Positions 25,452 through 33,803 of a DNA stretch of 64,000 nucleotides are shown here, piece by piece. Each line of letters begins with the position of its first letter. Within the stretch, counting starts at the first letter, position 1. The notes under the pieces are model-generated. The model worked only from the letters and a program-made list of their open reading frames with translations. It was not told where the DNA came from and did no database searches. Source of the DNA: Ruegeria atlantica (lineage in GTDB: Bacteria; Pseudomonadota; Alphaproteobacteria; Rhodobacterales; Rhodobacteraceae); NCBI GenBank assembly GCA_013032095.1, contig WQBJ01000010.1, positions 79,070 to 143,069 of the forward strand. The letters are read 5' to 3'. The translations under genes and the position numbers were made by a program.

Positions 25452-26387
25452 CTAGTAACCCCGTGCGCGGTCAACCTCATGCAGCAGAGCTTCGCCTGCG
25501 GTCAGCCGCCTGAAGTTTTCGCTCACATCTGCCAGCGCTTCACCCAGATGCCAACCCGAGACGTGCGGGGTGATGGTGACGCCGGGATGTGCCCAAAGCG
25601 GGCTGTCGGAGGGCAGCGGCTCGGTTGAAGTAACATCCAGCACCGCGTGGCCCGGCGTGCCTTTATCCAAAGCCGTGATCAGGGCGACTTCGTCGATCAG
25701 GTCGCCACGGCCTGCATTCAACAACTGGCTGCCGGGTTTCATGGCGGACAGCATACCGGCGTCGAACAGCCCAACAGTCTGGGGGGTAGAGGGCAGGATT
25801 GCGCAGACATGGTCGCATTGGCCCAGCAACTCGGGCAGAGCAGCATCGCCGTGCAGGCAGGTGACGCCGTCGATCTCTTTGGGAGAGCGGCTCCAACCCA
25901 TAACCTGGAAGCCAACTGCGCGGAGCATTTTCGCACTGCGCGCGCCGATATGGCCCAGCCCCAGAACGCCGACCACAGTGTCGGGTGAGTAAATCGGAGC
26001 TTTGGGTGACCATTCCGCGCTGGCTTGCGCCGCTTCGTGAAAGGGTATGTGGCGCTGGTGGCGCAGGACGTAAGCGACAAACCATTCAGCGATTCCCTGA
26101 GCGGGGGCGTCGGGTTTCAATCGCGCGATACGTACATGGTCGGGCAGATTGGGGTTGCTAACGATGGTTTCGACCCCGGCGCCCAGCTTCTGCACCAGTT
26201 TCAGATTGGGTAGGCGTTTGGGGTGTTCATCCTGCAATCCGACCACTGCGAGCATCGTGATATCCGTCGGGTCGCCCAGTGTCTCCGGCGTCCGCACATC
26301 CGCGTTGGGGTGCAGCCGCTGAATATCTCGGGCAATGTCGCTGTCGCTTATCCAATCGGACAGCCCGGTTTCAATCAACAACGCCAT
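25452..26387 (-). CDS. ghrA: Glyoxylate/hydroxypyruvate reductase A (D-2-hydroxyacid dehydrogenase)
   Basis: 311 residues. NAD(P)-binding GVLGLGHIGARSA in the middle; catalytic Arg in NAGRGDLIDE, Glu in TSTEPLPSDSPLW and His in TPHVSGW, the complete triad of the GhrA subgroup. It reduces glyoxylate to glycolate and hydroxypyruvate to glycerate in the cytosol. GGGGAGAG precedes the ATG at 26387, so the longer in-frame extension is not used. It is a monocistronic gene; glyoxylate is also an end product of the ureide pathway decayed next door, which may be coincidence. Confidence 0.88.
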   Translation of the reverse strand: MALLIETGLSDWISDSDIARDIQRLHPNADVRTPETLGDPTDITMLAVVGLQDEHPKRLPNLKLVQKLGAGVETIVSNPNLPDHVRIARLKPDAPAQGIAEWFVAYVLRHQRHIPFHEAAQASAEWSPKAPIYSPDTVVGVLGLGHIGARSAKMLRAVGFQVMGWSRSPKEIDGVTCLHGDAALPELLGQCDHVCAILPSTPQTVGLFDAGMLSAMKPGSQLLNAGRGDLIDEVALITALDKGTPGHAVLDVTSTEPLPSDSPLWAHPGVTITPHVSGWHLGEALADVSENFRRLTAGEALLHEVDRARGY

Positions 26388-26531
26388 GTCTCTCCCCTCA
26401 TTTCGAAGTCTTGTGTCGTGACGTCCCGTTACACGACTGGACATCGCAGTGAGAGCTAAGTCATTCTTCGCCGAAAGGTAAAGCCCGATTGTCGGGCTGC
26501 GCGACCAGAAAACACTTTTTTGAGGCAGCCC

Positions 26532-27338
26532 ATGAACGGGACATATGACCTAAGCCAGCAGGCCTATTTTCATCTGCGCGAAGACGGCGCCTTTATAGGG
26601 AACGACCCAGCACGTGGGCCCTGGTCCGCCGATCACTGTCACGCGGGTCCGGTCAGTGGCCTGATCGTGCGTGCGGCGGAAACTGAGGTAGGCCCCGAGA
26701 AGATGCTGACGCGCTTGACGGTCGACTTGTTGCGACCACTGCCGCTGGCCGGGCTTCGCGTTGCGGCGGAAACCACGCGCCACACAAAGACCTTGGCGAC
26801 CACACGGGTTACAGTTCACGATCTGGACGACACGCTCTGCGCCACCGCGACGACTATGCATCTGGCGCGTCGCGAGCTTGGTCCTGTTCCGAATGTATCA
26901 ATCACCCCACCTCCGTTCGAAGGCGCAGTTGCCGGTGCATTTCCGATTGGGCTGACGCGTCACGATCTGCCGTGCTTCGCCCATTTTTGCGAGACCCTCT
27001 ATGCTAAGGGCAGCGATCAGGGAGCAGGACCCAAAACAATCTGGGTGCGCACTCCGTCGCTGTTGGAAGCGGAGACGCAATCTCCGGTACAGGCGCTGTG
27101 CCCGTTGGCCGATTGCGGCAATGGCATTTCGTGGAACGCGCCAACCAATGAGATGGGCTTCATGAACACAGATTTGACCGTGCAGATTCATCGCGAGCCG
27201 GTCTCGGACTGGCTGGCTTCGGATTCGATCTGCCACTGGCAGCCATCGGGGATCGGGATGTCTCAGTCCGTGCTCTTTGACACCGAGGGGCCGGTCGCCA
27301 CGGCCCTGCAAACGCTAATTCTGTTCCCGCCTTCATAA
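26532..27338 (+). CDS. Acyl-CoA thioesterase-like protein (double hotdog)
   Basis: 268 residues. Two hotdog-like halves of the TesB/PaaI superfamily: GPWSADHCHAGPVSGLIVRA in the first (active-site region) and GISWNAPTNEMGFMNTDLTV in the second. Such proteins hydrolyse acyl-CoA thioesters; the chain length is not evident. I chose the ATG at 26532 with GAGG upstream rather than the TTG four codons earlier. The DUF1007 gene starts 73 bp downstream on the same strand. Confidence 0.8.
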   Translation: MNGTYDLSQQAYFHLREDGAFIGNDPARGPWSADHCHAGPVSGLIVRAAETEVGPEKMLTRLTVDLLRPLPLAGLRVAAETTRHTKTLATTRVTVHDLDDTLCATATTMHLARRELGPVPNVSITPPPFEGAVAGAFPIGLTRHDLPCFAHFCETLYAKGSDQGAGPKTIWVRTPSLLEAETQSPVQALCPLADCGNGISWNAPTNEMGFMNTDLTVQIHREPVSDWLASDSICHWQPSGIGMSQSVLFDTEGPVATALQTLILFPPS

Positions 27339-27411
27339 ATTGGTGGCCGAATTCTGCGGACCTCTTTTGAAACGCATTGCCGCGCGCGGGCCGAGGCCCT
27401 ATCTTCTGGCC

Positions 27412-28059
27412 ATGCGCTGGATTGTGACCCTTTTGACCTGTAGCCTGCCGATCCCGGCCTTGGCGCACCCGCATGTCTTCATTGACACTGGGTTGGAGTT
27501 CATCGTGGACGAGTCCGGCCATTTGACTCATGTACGGGTGACTTGGGCCTATGACGAGCTTTACTCATTGTACACGCTTGAAGAACTGAAGCTTGATCAG
27601 GATTTCGACGGCAATCTGACCGAAAGCGAAGAGCAAATCTTGTCCGGTTTCGATGCGCAATGGATCGAAGGCTACAACGGCGATCTGGTCGTGTTTGCGG
27701 ACGGCGCGCCAGTGACCTTGTCAGGTCCGATGGAACCAACCGCAACAACCGAGGACGGGCGCATCGTCACCTCTCATCTGCGCGCGGTTGAGGGTGGTTC
27801 GATACCCGCCACTGCGCTGACGGCCAAGGCTTATGACGAAACCTTCTACATAGCTTATGAAGTGACCCGTCCGGTGACTGTTGCAGGGCCTGTGTCCTGC
27901 AAGATCGACAGGGTTGATCCAGACATTGATGGGCAATTAGCCCAGATGCAGGCATTCCTGCTGACGCTGGATGCTGATTACGACCTTGAGGAAAACGATA
28001 TCCCGCTGGTCGGGGAGAGCTTTGCGACCGAGATTTTCATTTCATGTCCAAATACCTGA
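27412..28059 (+). CDS. DUF1007 family periplasmic protein
   Basis: 215 residues. Signal peptide (IVTLLTCSLPIPALA) followed at once by HPHVFIDTGLEF, the histidine-containing start typical of DUF1007, whose free N-terminus after cleavage could bind metal. Two Cys near the C-terminus (VSCKID, IFISCPN). DUF1007 genes sit next to NicO-type transporters in many proteobacteria, and here the two overlap by 16 bp. I infer a periplasmic metal-binding partner of the transporter. No metal regulator or riboswitch is seen upstream. Confidence 0.85.
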   Translation: MRWIVTLLTCSLPIPALAHPHVFIDTGLEFIVDESGHLTHVRVTWAYDELYSLYTLEELKLDQDFDGNLTESEEQILSGFDAQWIEGYNGDLVVFADGAPVTLSGPMEPTATTEDGRIVTSHLRAVEGGSIPATALTAKAYDETFYIAYEVTRPVTVAGPVSCKIDRVDPDIDGQLAQMQAFLLTLDADYDLEENDIPLVGESFATEIFISCPNT

Positions 28060-28970
28060 TTGTTCCAGTCGCTATCGCCATCGCTTTGCTGCTGTGGTTC
28101 TGGGGCAGCGGCGGGTTTGATAGTCTGGCCGCTTGGGCCGCAGGCGAGCAACGCGAATTTCAGAATCAGATCGCGCGTGCCTTGAGGGCGGCGCGGGCTG
28201 AACAGCCCGAGGCTGTCGCGACCCTGCTAACGGTTTGCTTTGCCTACGGGTTCTTTCACGCCATTGGTCCGGGTCACGGCAAGGTGCTGATCGGAGGCTA
28301 CGGTCTGGGCCGTCGTGTCGCGTTCTGGCGACTGTCCGCGATAAGTGTGCTGTCCAGTCTGGGGCAGGCGGTGACGGCCATTGTATTGGTCTATGCCGGC
28401 GTTCTGGTCTTTCAGATGTCACGCGAAAGTTTAGTAGGGGCTACTGAACAGGTCATGGCCCCGATCAGCTATGGGGCTATTGCTGCAATTGGGTTGTGGT
28501 TGGTATTTCGGTCCATCCGAAGCTTTGCAAGACGACATCGCAGCGAAACCGAACATCACCACCATCATGATCATCATGACCACGATCATAATGACAACGG
28601 TGTCTGTTCAGATTGTGGCCACCGCCACGGCCCCACTGCAGAGGAAGTGGCACAAGTTGGCAGCGTCCGAGAAGCCCTGCTGCTGATCGTGAGCATCGCC
28701 GCGCGCCCCTGCACCGGAGCGCTGTTCGTTCTGATCCTGACCTGGCAGATGGGCATAGCTATGGTCGGCATTGCCGGAGCGTTCACGATGGCGCTGGGCA
28801 CGGCGACAGTGACAACTCTGGTTGGATGGACCTCATTCGGGCTACGCGGAGGGTTGCTGGCCTCAACTTCGGCCACGCGGTTTGCCTCTGTGCTGGCTCC
28901 GACGATTGAACTGGTGGCAGGCCTTGTAGTTGTCGTGATTGCCAGCGGCTTGTTGATGCGCGCGATCTAG
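28044..28970 (+). CDS. NicO/RcnA-family nickel-cobalt (or other divalent metal) transporter
   Basis: 308 residues, six or so membrane segments. Signature [15 protein letters not shown] at about 68-82 in the first half and a matching [13 protein letters not shown] in the second half. Between them is a histidine-rich cytoplasmic loop ([14 protein letters not shown] followed by CSDCGHRHG), a likely metal sensor or buffer. Family members export or import Ni, Co or Zn. Translation is coupled to DUF1007 by overlap. The TAG stop forms the CTAG shared with truA. Confidence 0.88.
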   Translation: MSKYLIVPVAIAIALLLWFWGSGGFDSLAAWAAGEQREFQNQIARALRAARAEQPEAVATLLTVCFAYGFFHAIGPGHGKVLIGGYGLGRRVAFWRLSAISVLSSLGQAVTAIVLVYAGVLVFQMSRESLVGATEQVMAPISYGAIAAIGLWLVFRSIRSFARRHRSETEHHHHHDHHDHDHNDNGVCSDCGHRHGPTAEEVAQVGSVREALLLIVSIAARPCTGALFVLILTWQMGIAMVGIAGAFTMALGTATVTTLVGWTSFGLRGGLLASTSATRFASVLAPTIELVAGLVVVVIASGLLMRAI

Positions 28971-29734
28971 TCGAACACAGGGTCGGGGTAACCGACCCGC
29001 GCCAGATAAAGTCCCTGCGGAGGGCAAACCGGCCCGCAGGCGGCACGGTCGGTGGCTTCCAAAGCATCTCGCACATCTTCGGGCGTCCACGCACCTGCGC
29101 CGACACGCTCCAGCGTTCCGACGAAGCTGCGTACCTGATTGTGTAGGAATGACCGAGCGCGGACGTGGAAATGCACCTCGGGACCGGAAAAACCTTCTAT
29201 CCGTTCGACGCGCAGTTCATCCAGCGTTTTGACCGGGCTGGCTGCCTGACAAATGGAGGAGCGGAAGGTGGTAAAGTCATGCCGGCCAATCAGCATATCC
29301 GCCCCGGCCTGCATGGCATCGACGTCGAGACGGTGATTGATCTGCCAGACTTGCCCGGCGTCATGGGTTGCAGGTGCTCGGCGCATCAGGATGCGGAACA
29401 GATACTGCCGTTCCAACGCGGAAAACCGCGCATGCCAGTCATCGTCTACCCTTGCTGCTTTCACAATGGCCACAGGCTGTGGCTTGAGGTGATAATTCAG
29501 CGCCTCGGACAGGCGGAAAGGGTCCCACTCTTTGACCAGATCGCAATGAGCAACCTGTCCCAAGGCGTGAACCCCAGCATCGGTCCGACCCGCGGCGGCG
29601 ATGGTGTGATCTCCGGGTTGTATACGCGACAGCGCCTGTTCGATTGCCCCCTGTACGGACGGCAATTCCTTCTGCCGCTGCCACCCGGCAAACGGTTCCC
29701 CTTGGTATTCGACTTTCAGCGCGTATCTAGGCAT
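28967..29734 (-). CDS. truA: tRNA pseudouridine(38-40) synthase
   Basis: 255 residues. The catalytic Asp52 lies in [17 protein letters not shown]; other TruA motifs are [12 protein letters not shown] near the start and [13 protein letters not shown] toward the end. It converts uridines 38-40 of tRNA anticodon arms to pseudouridine. Complete length. It converges on the NicO gene with stops overlapping as CTAG, and diverges from ycjX with about 107 bp between them. Confidence 0.96.
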   Translation of the reverse strand: MPRYALKVEYQGEPFAGWQRQKELPSVQGAIEQALSRIQPGDHTIAAAGRTDAGVHALGQVAHCDLVKEWDPFRLSEALNYHLKPQPVAIVKAARVDDDWHARFSALERQYLFRILMRRAPATHDAGQVWQINHRLDVDAMQAGADMLIGRHDFTTFRSSICQAASPVKTLDELRVERIEGFSGPEVHFHVRARSFLHNQVRSFVGTLERVGAGAWTPEDVRDALEATDRAACGPVCPPQGLYLARVGYPDPVFD

Positions 29735-29841
29735 GGGCTGCTGGTAACGTGCCGCGCGAGAGGGGGCAAGAGCGTGAAAGCTCTGGCAAGTGCGGCGACC
29801 TCTACCTATCTTGAGCGAAACGAAAAAAGCGGGGCGACAGC

Positions 29842-31254
29842 TTGGTCATCTCATCCCTGGCAGACAGTCTTGTGCGTGGTGTCGAATCCGTGGGCGACCG
29901 CGTGTCCGAGACATTGTTTGAGCCGGTCATACGTTTGGGCGTTACCGGCCTTGCGCGCTCGGGTAAAACGGTATTCATCACCTCGTTGGTTGCGAACCTT
30001 CTGGACCGGGGGCGTATGCCCGGATTGGTCGCGCAGCAGGAAGGACGGATCAATTCGGTCTACCTGCAGCCACAGCCCGACGACACAGTGCCGAGGTTTG
30101 ACTATGAGAACCATCTGTCTGCTTTGACCGGACCGCAGCCGCATTGGCCCGACAGTACCCGCGCGGTGTCGGAACTGCGTCTGTCCTTTAAGGCGCGCCC
30201 GTCCGGACTGCTTTCAGGGCTGCAGGGTCCGCGAACCGTCCATCTGGATATCGTGGACTACCCCGGCGAATGGTTGCTGGATTTGGCCCTATTGGACAAA
30301 TCCTATGAGGTTTGGTCCGCTGAAACCCTGGAACGCATCGCTGGACGCGCTGAGGCCGCCGCGTTTCTTCATTTGGCCAACAAGAGCGACCCGGCTGAAA
30401 CGCATGACGAACCCAAGGCGCAGGGCCTAGCCAAGGAATTCGCATCTTATCTCGGTGCTGCGCGCGATGCCGGGTTCTATGACTGCACGCCGGGAAGATT
30501 CCTGTTACCGGGCGATTTGGCAGGGTCTCCGGTGCTAACCTTCGCGCCACTGAACGTGGAGGGGCACGCGCCCCGGCGAAGCTTGCATCGCGAAATGGCG
30601 CGGCGGTACGAGGCCTATAAGTCTCAGGTCGTAAAGCCGTTCTTTCGGGATCATTTCGCTCGGATCGACCGGCAGGTGGTTCTAGTCGACGCACTGGGCG
30701 CGATCCATAAAGGACCACAAGCGGTTGAGGATATGCGCCGTGCGATGGCCGATATCCTTTCGGCCTTTCGACCCGGGCGTAACGCGTGGCTCAGCCAGTT
30801 GCTGCTGGGCAAACGGGTTGAGCGTATTCTGTTCGCGGCGACCAAGGCCGATCATCTTCACCATACCCAACACCCCCGTCTGACGCACATCATGGAGGCC
30901 CTGACCCGTGACGCCCGAGACCGTGCCAGCTTTGCCGGGGCGGAAACGGCAGCACTGTCTCTGGCCGCATTGCGCGCAACGACCGAGGAAATCCGCACCC
31001 ACAACGGGACCGAACTGCCCTGTGTGCGTGGCACCCTACTGGATGGCAAACAAGCGGCCTTCTATCCTGGAGACCTGCCCGACGATCCGGCTCACTTGCT
31101 GGGTCCGGCACGCAACGGGGCTGAAAGCTGGCTGGGTGCGGATTATGGGTTCATGGCCTTCGCGCCCGCCCATCTGACCCTGCGCCCCGGCGACGGCCCT
31201 CCCCACATTAGGCTGGATCGCGCCGCGCAGTTCTTGATCGGAGACCGCCTGTGA
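29842..31254 (+). CDS. ycjX: YcjX family ATP/GTP-binding protein (DUF463)
   Basis: 470 residues. The P-loop reads [12 protein letters not shown] at about 36-47, followed by YcjX landmarks [15 protein letters not shown] and [13 protein letters not shown]. It belongs to stress-responsive phage-shock-linked GTPase-like proteins that pair with the membrane protein YcjF. The only start that keeps the family N-terminus ([13 protein letters not shown]) is TTG at 29842 with a GGGGCGA stretch upstream; an unusual start. The GNAT gene begins within the stop (GTGA), and ycjF follows that. Confidence 0.9.
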   Translation: MVISSLADSLVRGVESVGDRVSETLFEPVIRLGVTGLARSGKTVFITSLVANLLDRGRMPGLVAQQEGRINSVYLQPQPDDTVPRFDYENHLSALTGPQPHWPDSTRAVSELRLSFKARPSGLLSGLQGPRTVHLDIVDYPGEWLLDLALLDKSYEVWSAETLERIAGRAEAAAFLHLANKSDPAETHDEPKAQGLAKEFASYLGAARDAGFYDCTPGRFLLPGDLAGSPVLTFAPLNVEGHAPRRSLHREMARRYEAYKSQVVKPFFRDHFARIDRQVVLVDALGAIHKGPQAVEDMRRAMADILSAFRPGRNAWLSQLLLGKRVERILFAATKADHLHHTQHPRLTHIMEALTRDARDRASFAGAETAALSLAALRATTEEIRTHNGTELPCVRGTLLDGKQAAFYPGDLPDDPAHLLGPARNGAESWLGADYGFMAFAPAHLTLRPGDGPPHIRLDRAAQFLIGDRL

Positions 31255-31706
31255 CCGTGATCCTCCGCCCCGCCCGCAGCACAGATGCCGGTGCGACCGG
31301 AGAGATTTTGCACGGTTTCGCTCGTGAAAACGACTGGATGCCCGAACTGCATTCCCAAGCTGAAACGATCGCCTTTTGTGGCCGGATGATTGACCAGGGC
31401 TGGGTCACAGTGGCCGAAACTCAGGGAAGTGTCGTCGGGTTTCTGGCTCTCAATGGGGCCGAGATTCATTCTCTGTACCTGAAGCAGGGGTCGCGGGGGC
31501 AGGGGATAGGACAGCTGCTGTTGGAACACGCCAAGTCCGACAGCCCTTGTCTGTCTCTGTTCGCTTTTGAGGCCAATCACGGTGCGCGCAGGTTTTATGA
31601 GCGCAACGGATTTGCCGAAGTTGCCCGTAGCGATGGGGCGGAAAACGATGAAAACCTGCCAGACATCAAATTTGTCTGGCAGCGCAAGGGGGCTGAAAAT
31701 GGCTAA
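31251..31706 (+). CDS. GNAT family N-acetyltransferase
   Basis: 151 residues, single GNAT domain. Acetyl-CoA site motif A reads LKQGSRGQGIGQLLLEHA (about 81-98); motif B region is NHGARRFYERNGFAEV. The start is GTG at 31251, overlapping the ycjX stop by 4 bp, and the ycjF start overlaps its end by 8 bp. It is thus locked into the ycjX-ycjF operon. The substrate, protein or small molecule, is not evident from sequence. Confidence 0.88.
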   Translation: MTVILRPARSTDAGATGEILHGFARENDWMPELHSQAETIAFCGRMIDQGWVTVAETQGSVVGFLALNGAEIHSLYLKQGSRGQGIGQLLLEHAKSDSPCLSLFAFEANHGARRFYERNGFAEVARSDGAENDENLPDIKFVWQRKGAENG

Positions 31707-32688
31707 AGGTCCGGTTCTGATTGATCTTGATGATGAGGAGCCTGCCGCGGACGTGGCGGAAGCCCCTCCGGTTCCCGACATTGCGCAGCCGCAGGGTCAG
31801 GCAATGCAGGCGGCAGTGCGACTGGCGGCGCGGAGACCCTCGGCCTTGTCGCGGTGGTTCTGGGGGCTGGCGCTGGCAGTGATTGGCGCGGTGGTTTCAG
31901 TTGCCGCGTGGGATTTTGTTAATTCGCTGTTGCTGCGAGCGCCAATACTGGGCTGGGTCGTGACCGGTTTAATGGCTGCATTCGTTTTTGTCCTGCTGGT
32001 CATTGCCGTGCGGGAACTGGCAGCCATTGGTCGACTGTCCCGCGTGGATGGTATGCGGCAGGCGGCTGATGCAGCGCTAGCCGAGGGTGATCTGGAGCAG
32101 GCTCGCAGGGTCACAAAGCGCCTGATCGCGTTTTACAAAGGGCGCGACGAGACGCAATGGGGACGCGACCGACTGGCCGAACGGATGGGTGAGCAATTTG
32201 ATGCCTCAACATTGATGACGCTGGCCGAGGATGAGTTGCTGGCCCCTCTGGACGCTGCCGCCAGCCGTGAGGTCGAGGCCGCCGCCCGGCAGGTAGCGAC
32301 AGTAACTGCACTGGTTCCGTTGGCGCTGGCGGATGTGGCCACTGCGCTGGCGTCCTCACTGCGGATGATCCGCCGAGTGGCAGAGATTTACGGCGGTCGT
32401 GCGGGGTTTCTGGGCAGTTGGCGACTGACCCGCGCCGTCTTTGTGCATCTCGTCGCAACCGGAGCCGTGGCCGTTGGAGATGATCTGCTGGAGCCGGTTC
32501 TGGGCGGGTCGGTCCTCAGCAAGCTCTCCCGCCGGTTTGGTGAGGGCTTGGTAAACGGCGCGCTCAGCGCACGGGTCGGCGTGGCCGCGATGGAAGTCTG
32601 CCGGCCGCTGCCGTTCTCGGACCGGCACAAACCCTCAACCCGCGGGATGATCAAACGCGCGCTCAGCGGCTTGTTTTCGAAAACTTGA
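31699..32688 (+). CDS. ycjF: YcjF family (TIGR01620) membrane protein
   Basis: 329 residues. An acidic N-terminal tail (GPVLIDLDDEEPAADVAEA) precedes two membrane helices at about 55-105, then a large DUF697-type C-terminal region with further hydrophobic stretches (VFVHLVATGAVAVGDDLLEP). It is the partner of YcjX. The ATG at 31699 overlaps the end of the acetyltransferase gene by 8 bp. The operon ycjX-GNAT-ycjF appears to end here; the VIT transporter gene follows after 54 bp with its own ribosome site. Confidence 0.87.
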   Translation: MAKGPVLIDLDDEEPAADVAEAPPVPDIAQPQGQAMQAAVRLAARRPSALSRWFWGLALAVIGAVVSVAAWDFVNSLLLRAPILGWVVTGLMAAFVFVLLVIAVRELAAIGRLSRVDGMRQAADAALAEGDLEQARRVTKRLIAFYKGRDETQWGRDRLAERMGEQFDASTLMTLAEDELLAPLDAAASREVEAAARQVATVTALVPLALADVATALASSLRMIRRVAEIYGGRAGFLGSWRLTRAVFVHLVATGAVAVGDDLLEPVLGGSVLSKLSRRFGEGLVNGALSARVGVAAMEVCRPLPFSDRHKPSTRGMIKRALSGLFSKT

Positions 32689-32742
32689 CCTAACGCAAAG
32701 CTTTCCTTTCTGCTGGGCTGCATAACAGTGCCGGAGCCAGCC

Positions 32743-33453
32743 ATGACCGACCACGGACACAGCCAGCAGGAAATTGCCGCGCGGATCAATGCCCCGCTAG
32801 GGCGGGGGGTGCTGCGGGATATTGTATACGGTGGCATCGACGGGTCGGTTACCACGTTTGCCATTGTAGCCGGGGTCGCTGGGGCAGGATTGTCGCCCTT
32901 CATCATCGTGGCGCTGGGGCTGGCCAACGTGCTGGCGGATGGATTTTCGATGGCGGCTGGGAACTATTCGGGTACCAAGGCCGAACTGGACAATATCCGC
33001 CGCATCCGCGCCATCGAAGAACGCCACATCTCTCAATACCCTGAAGGCGAACGCCGCGAAGTGCGCGAAATTTTGGCTCAGAAGGGTCTTTCAGGCCCGG
33101 TCCTAGAAGAGGCCACGGACACCATCACAGCCAACCACGACAACTGGATCAAGCTGATGATCGAGGGGGAATATGGTTTGGGTAGCGTTGATCCCCATCC
33201 GCTCAAGGCCGCGACCGCGACCTTTCTCGCCTTTCTTGTAGCTGGAATGGTGCCGTTGTTGCCGTTCCTGCTTTCGTTTGATCGGGCTTTTGCGGTTTCG
33301 GCTTGGATGACCATGGGAGTTTTCTTCGCCATCGGAGCCTTCAAAAGTCACTGGTCGTTGTCTCCGTGGTGGCGATCCGGTGGAGAGACGCTGGTAATTG
33401 GCGGCGCTGCGGCTCTTATCGCGTACCTTGTGGGCTCTCTTTTCCATCCATAG
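32743..33453 (+). CDS. VIT1/CCC1 family transporter
   Basis: 236 residues, five membrane segments in the VIT1/CCC1 arrangement. GGIDGSVTTFAIVAGV and NVLADGFSMAAGNY are the family's metal path motifs in helices 1 and 2. A soluble Glu/Arg-rich segment follows (EERHISQYPEGERREVREIL), the metal-binding helix bundle seen in vacuolar iron transporters, then three more helices. Predicted Fe(II)/Mn(II) exporter in the inner membrane. GGAG precedes the ATG at 32743. Possibly cotranscribed with ycjF, otherwise alone. Confidence 0.88.
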   Translation: MTDHGHSQQEIAARINAPLGRGVLRDIVYGGIDGSVTTFAIVAGVAGAGLSPFIIVALGLANVLADGFSMAAGNYSGTKAELDNIRRIRAIEERHISQYPEGERREVREILAQKGLSGPVLEEATDTITANHDNWIKLMIEGEYGLGSVDPHPLKAATATFLAFLVAGMVPLLPFLLSFDRAFAVSAWMTMGVFFAIGAFKSHWSLSPWWRSGGETLVIGGAAALIAYLVGSLFHP

Positions 33454-33803
33454 CGGCCGAGATCGTCGCAGAGTGCTGCATGGGCTGGACTTAACTCAGT
33501 AGGGCGGGTTTCAGCCTTTGCGCGCAGCAAGAAAATTGCGCCTCCGGCGTTGCCGGGATGTCGTGCAAATATGCGGCGACTTGCGCCCTTGCGTGCGGCC
33601 CGAGGATTGGGATGCACCCCTGACGCATTGATTGTGTACTGAAATGCGCAGTGGCGTTGCAGATAGTCCGGTTGACGATCGCGCGTCCGGTGATTTCTTG
33701 GATCTAGCCCATGAGTCATTAATCCTCGAAACCTCTGGGATTTCTTACTGTTACCTAGTGGTCACCTCGGGTAGCCTGACAGCGCAACCACTCGGAGAGA
33801 CCT
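33454..33803. other. 350-bp intergenic region without a recognised gene
   Basis: Between the VIT transporter and the DUF2339 gene. It contains GC-rich, mildly self-complementary sequence (33500-33620) and then more AT-rich sequence before the DUF2339 start that probably holds its promoter. Open frames exist on the minus strand but are rich in Arg and Pro and show no family pattern. I see no tRNA or strong terminator. It might be a dispersed repeat, which needs a genome comparison. Confidence 0.5.

Noticed and set aside
24908..25480. 190-codon minus-strand frame across the leader and body of the secreted protein gene at 25094
   Set aside because: It runs antisense to a gene with a good signal peptide and ribosome site, and is out of frame with the allE remnant, so it is not the missing N-terminus.
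28550..28600. CAT/CAC-rich tract that looks like a simple repeat
   Set aside because: It encodes the histidine-rich loop normal for NicO/RcnA transporters, not a separate repeat element.
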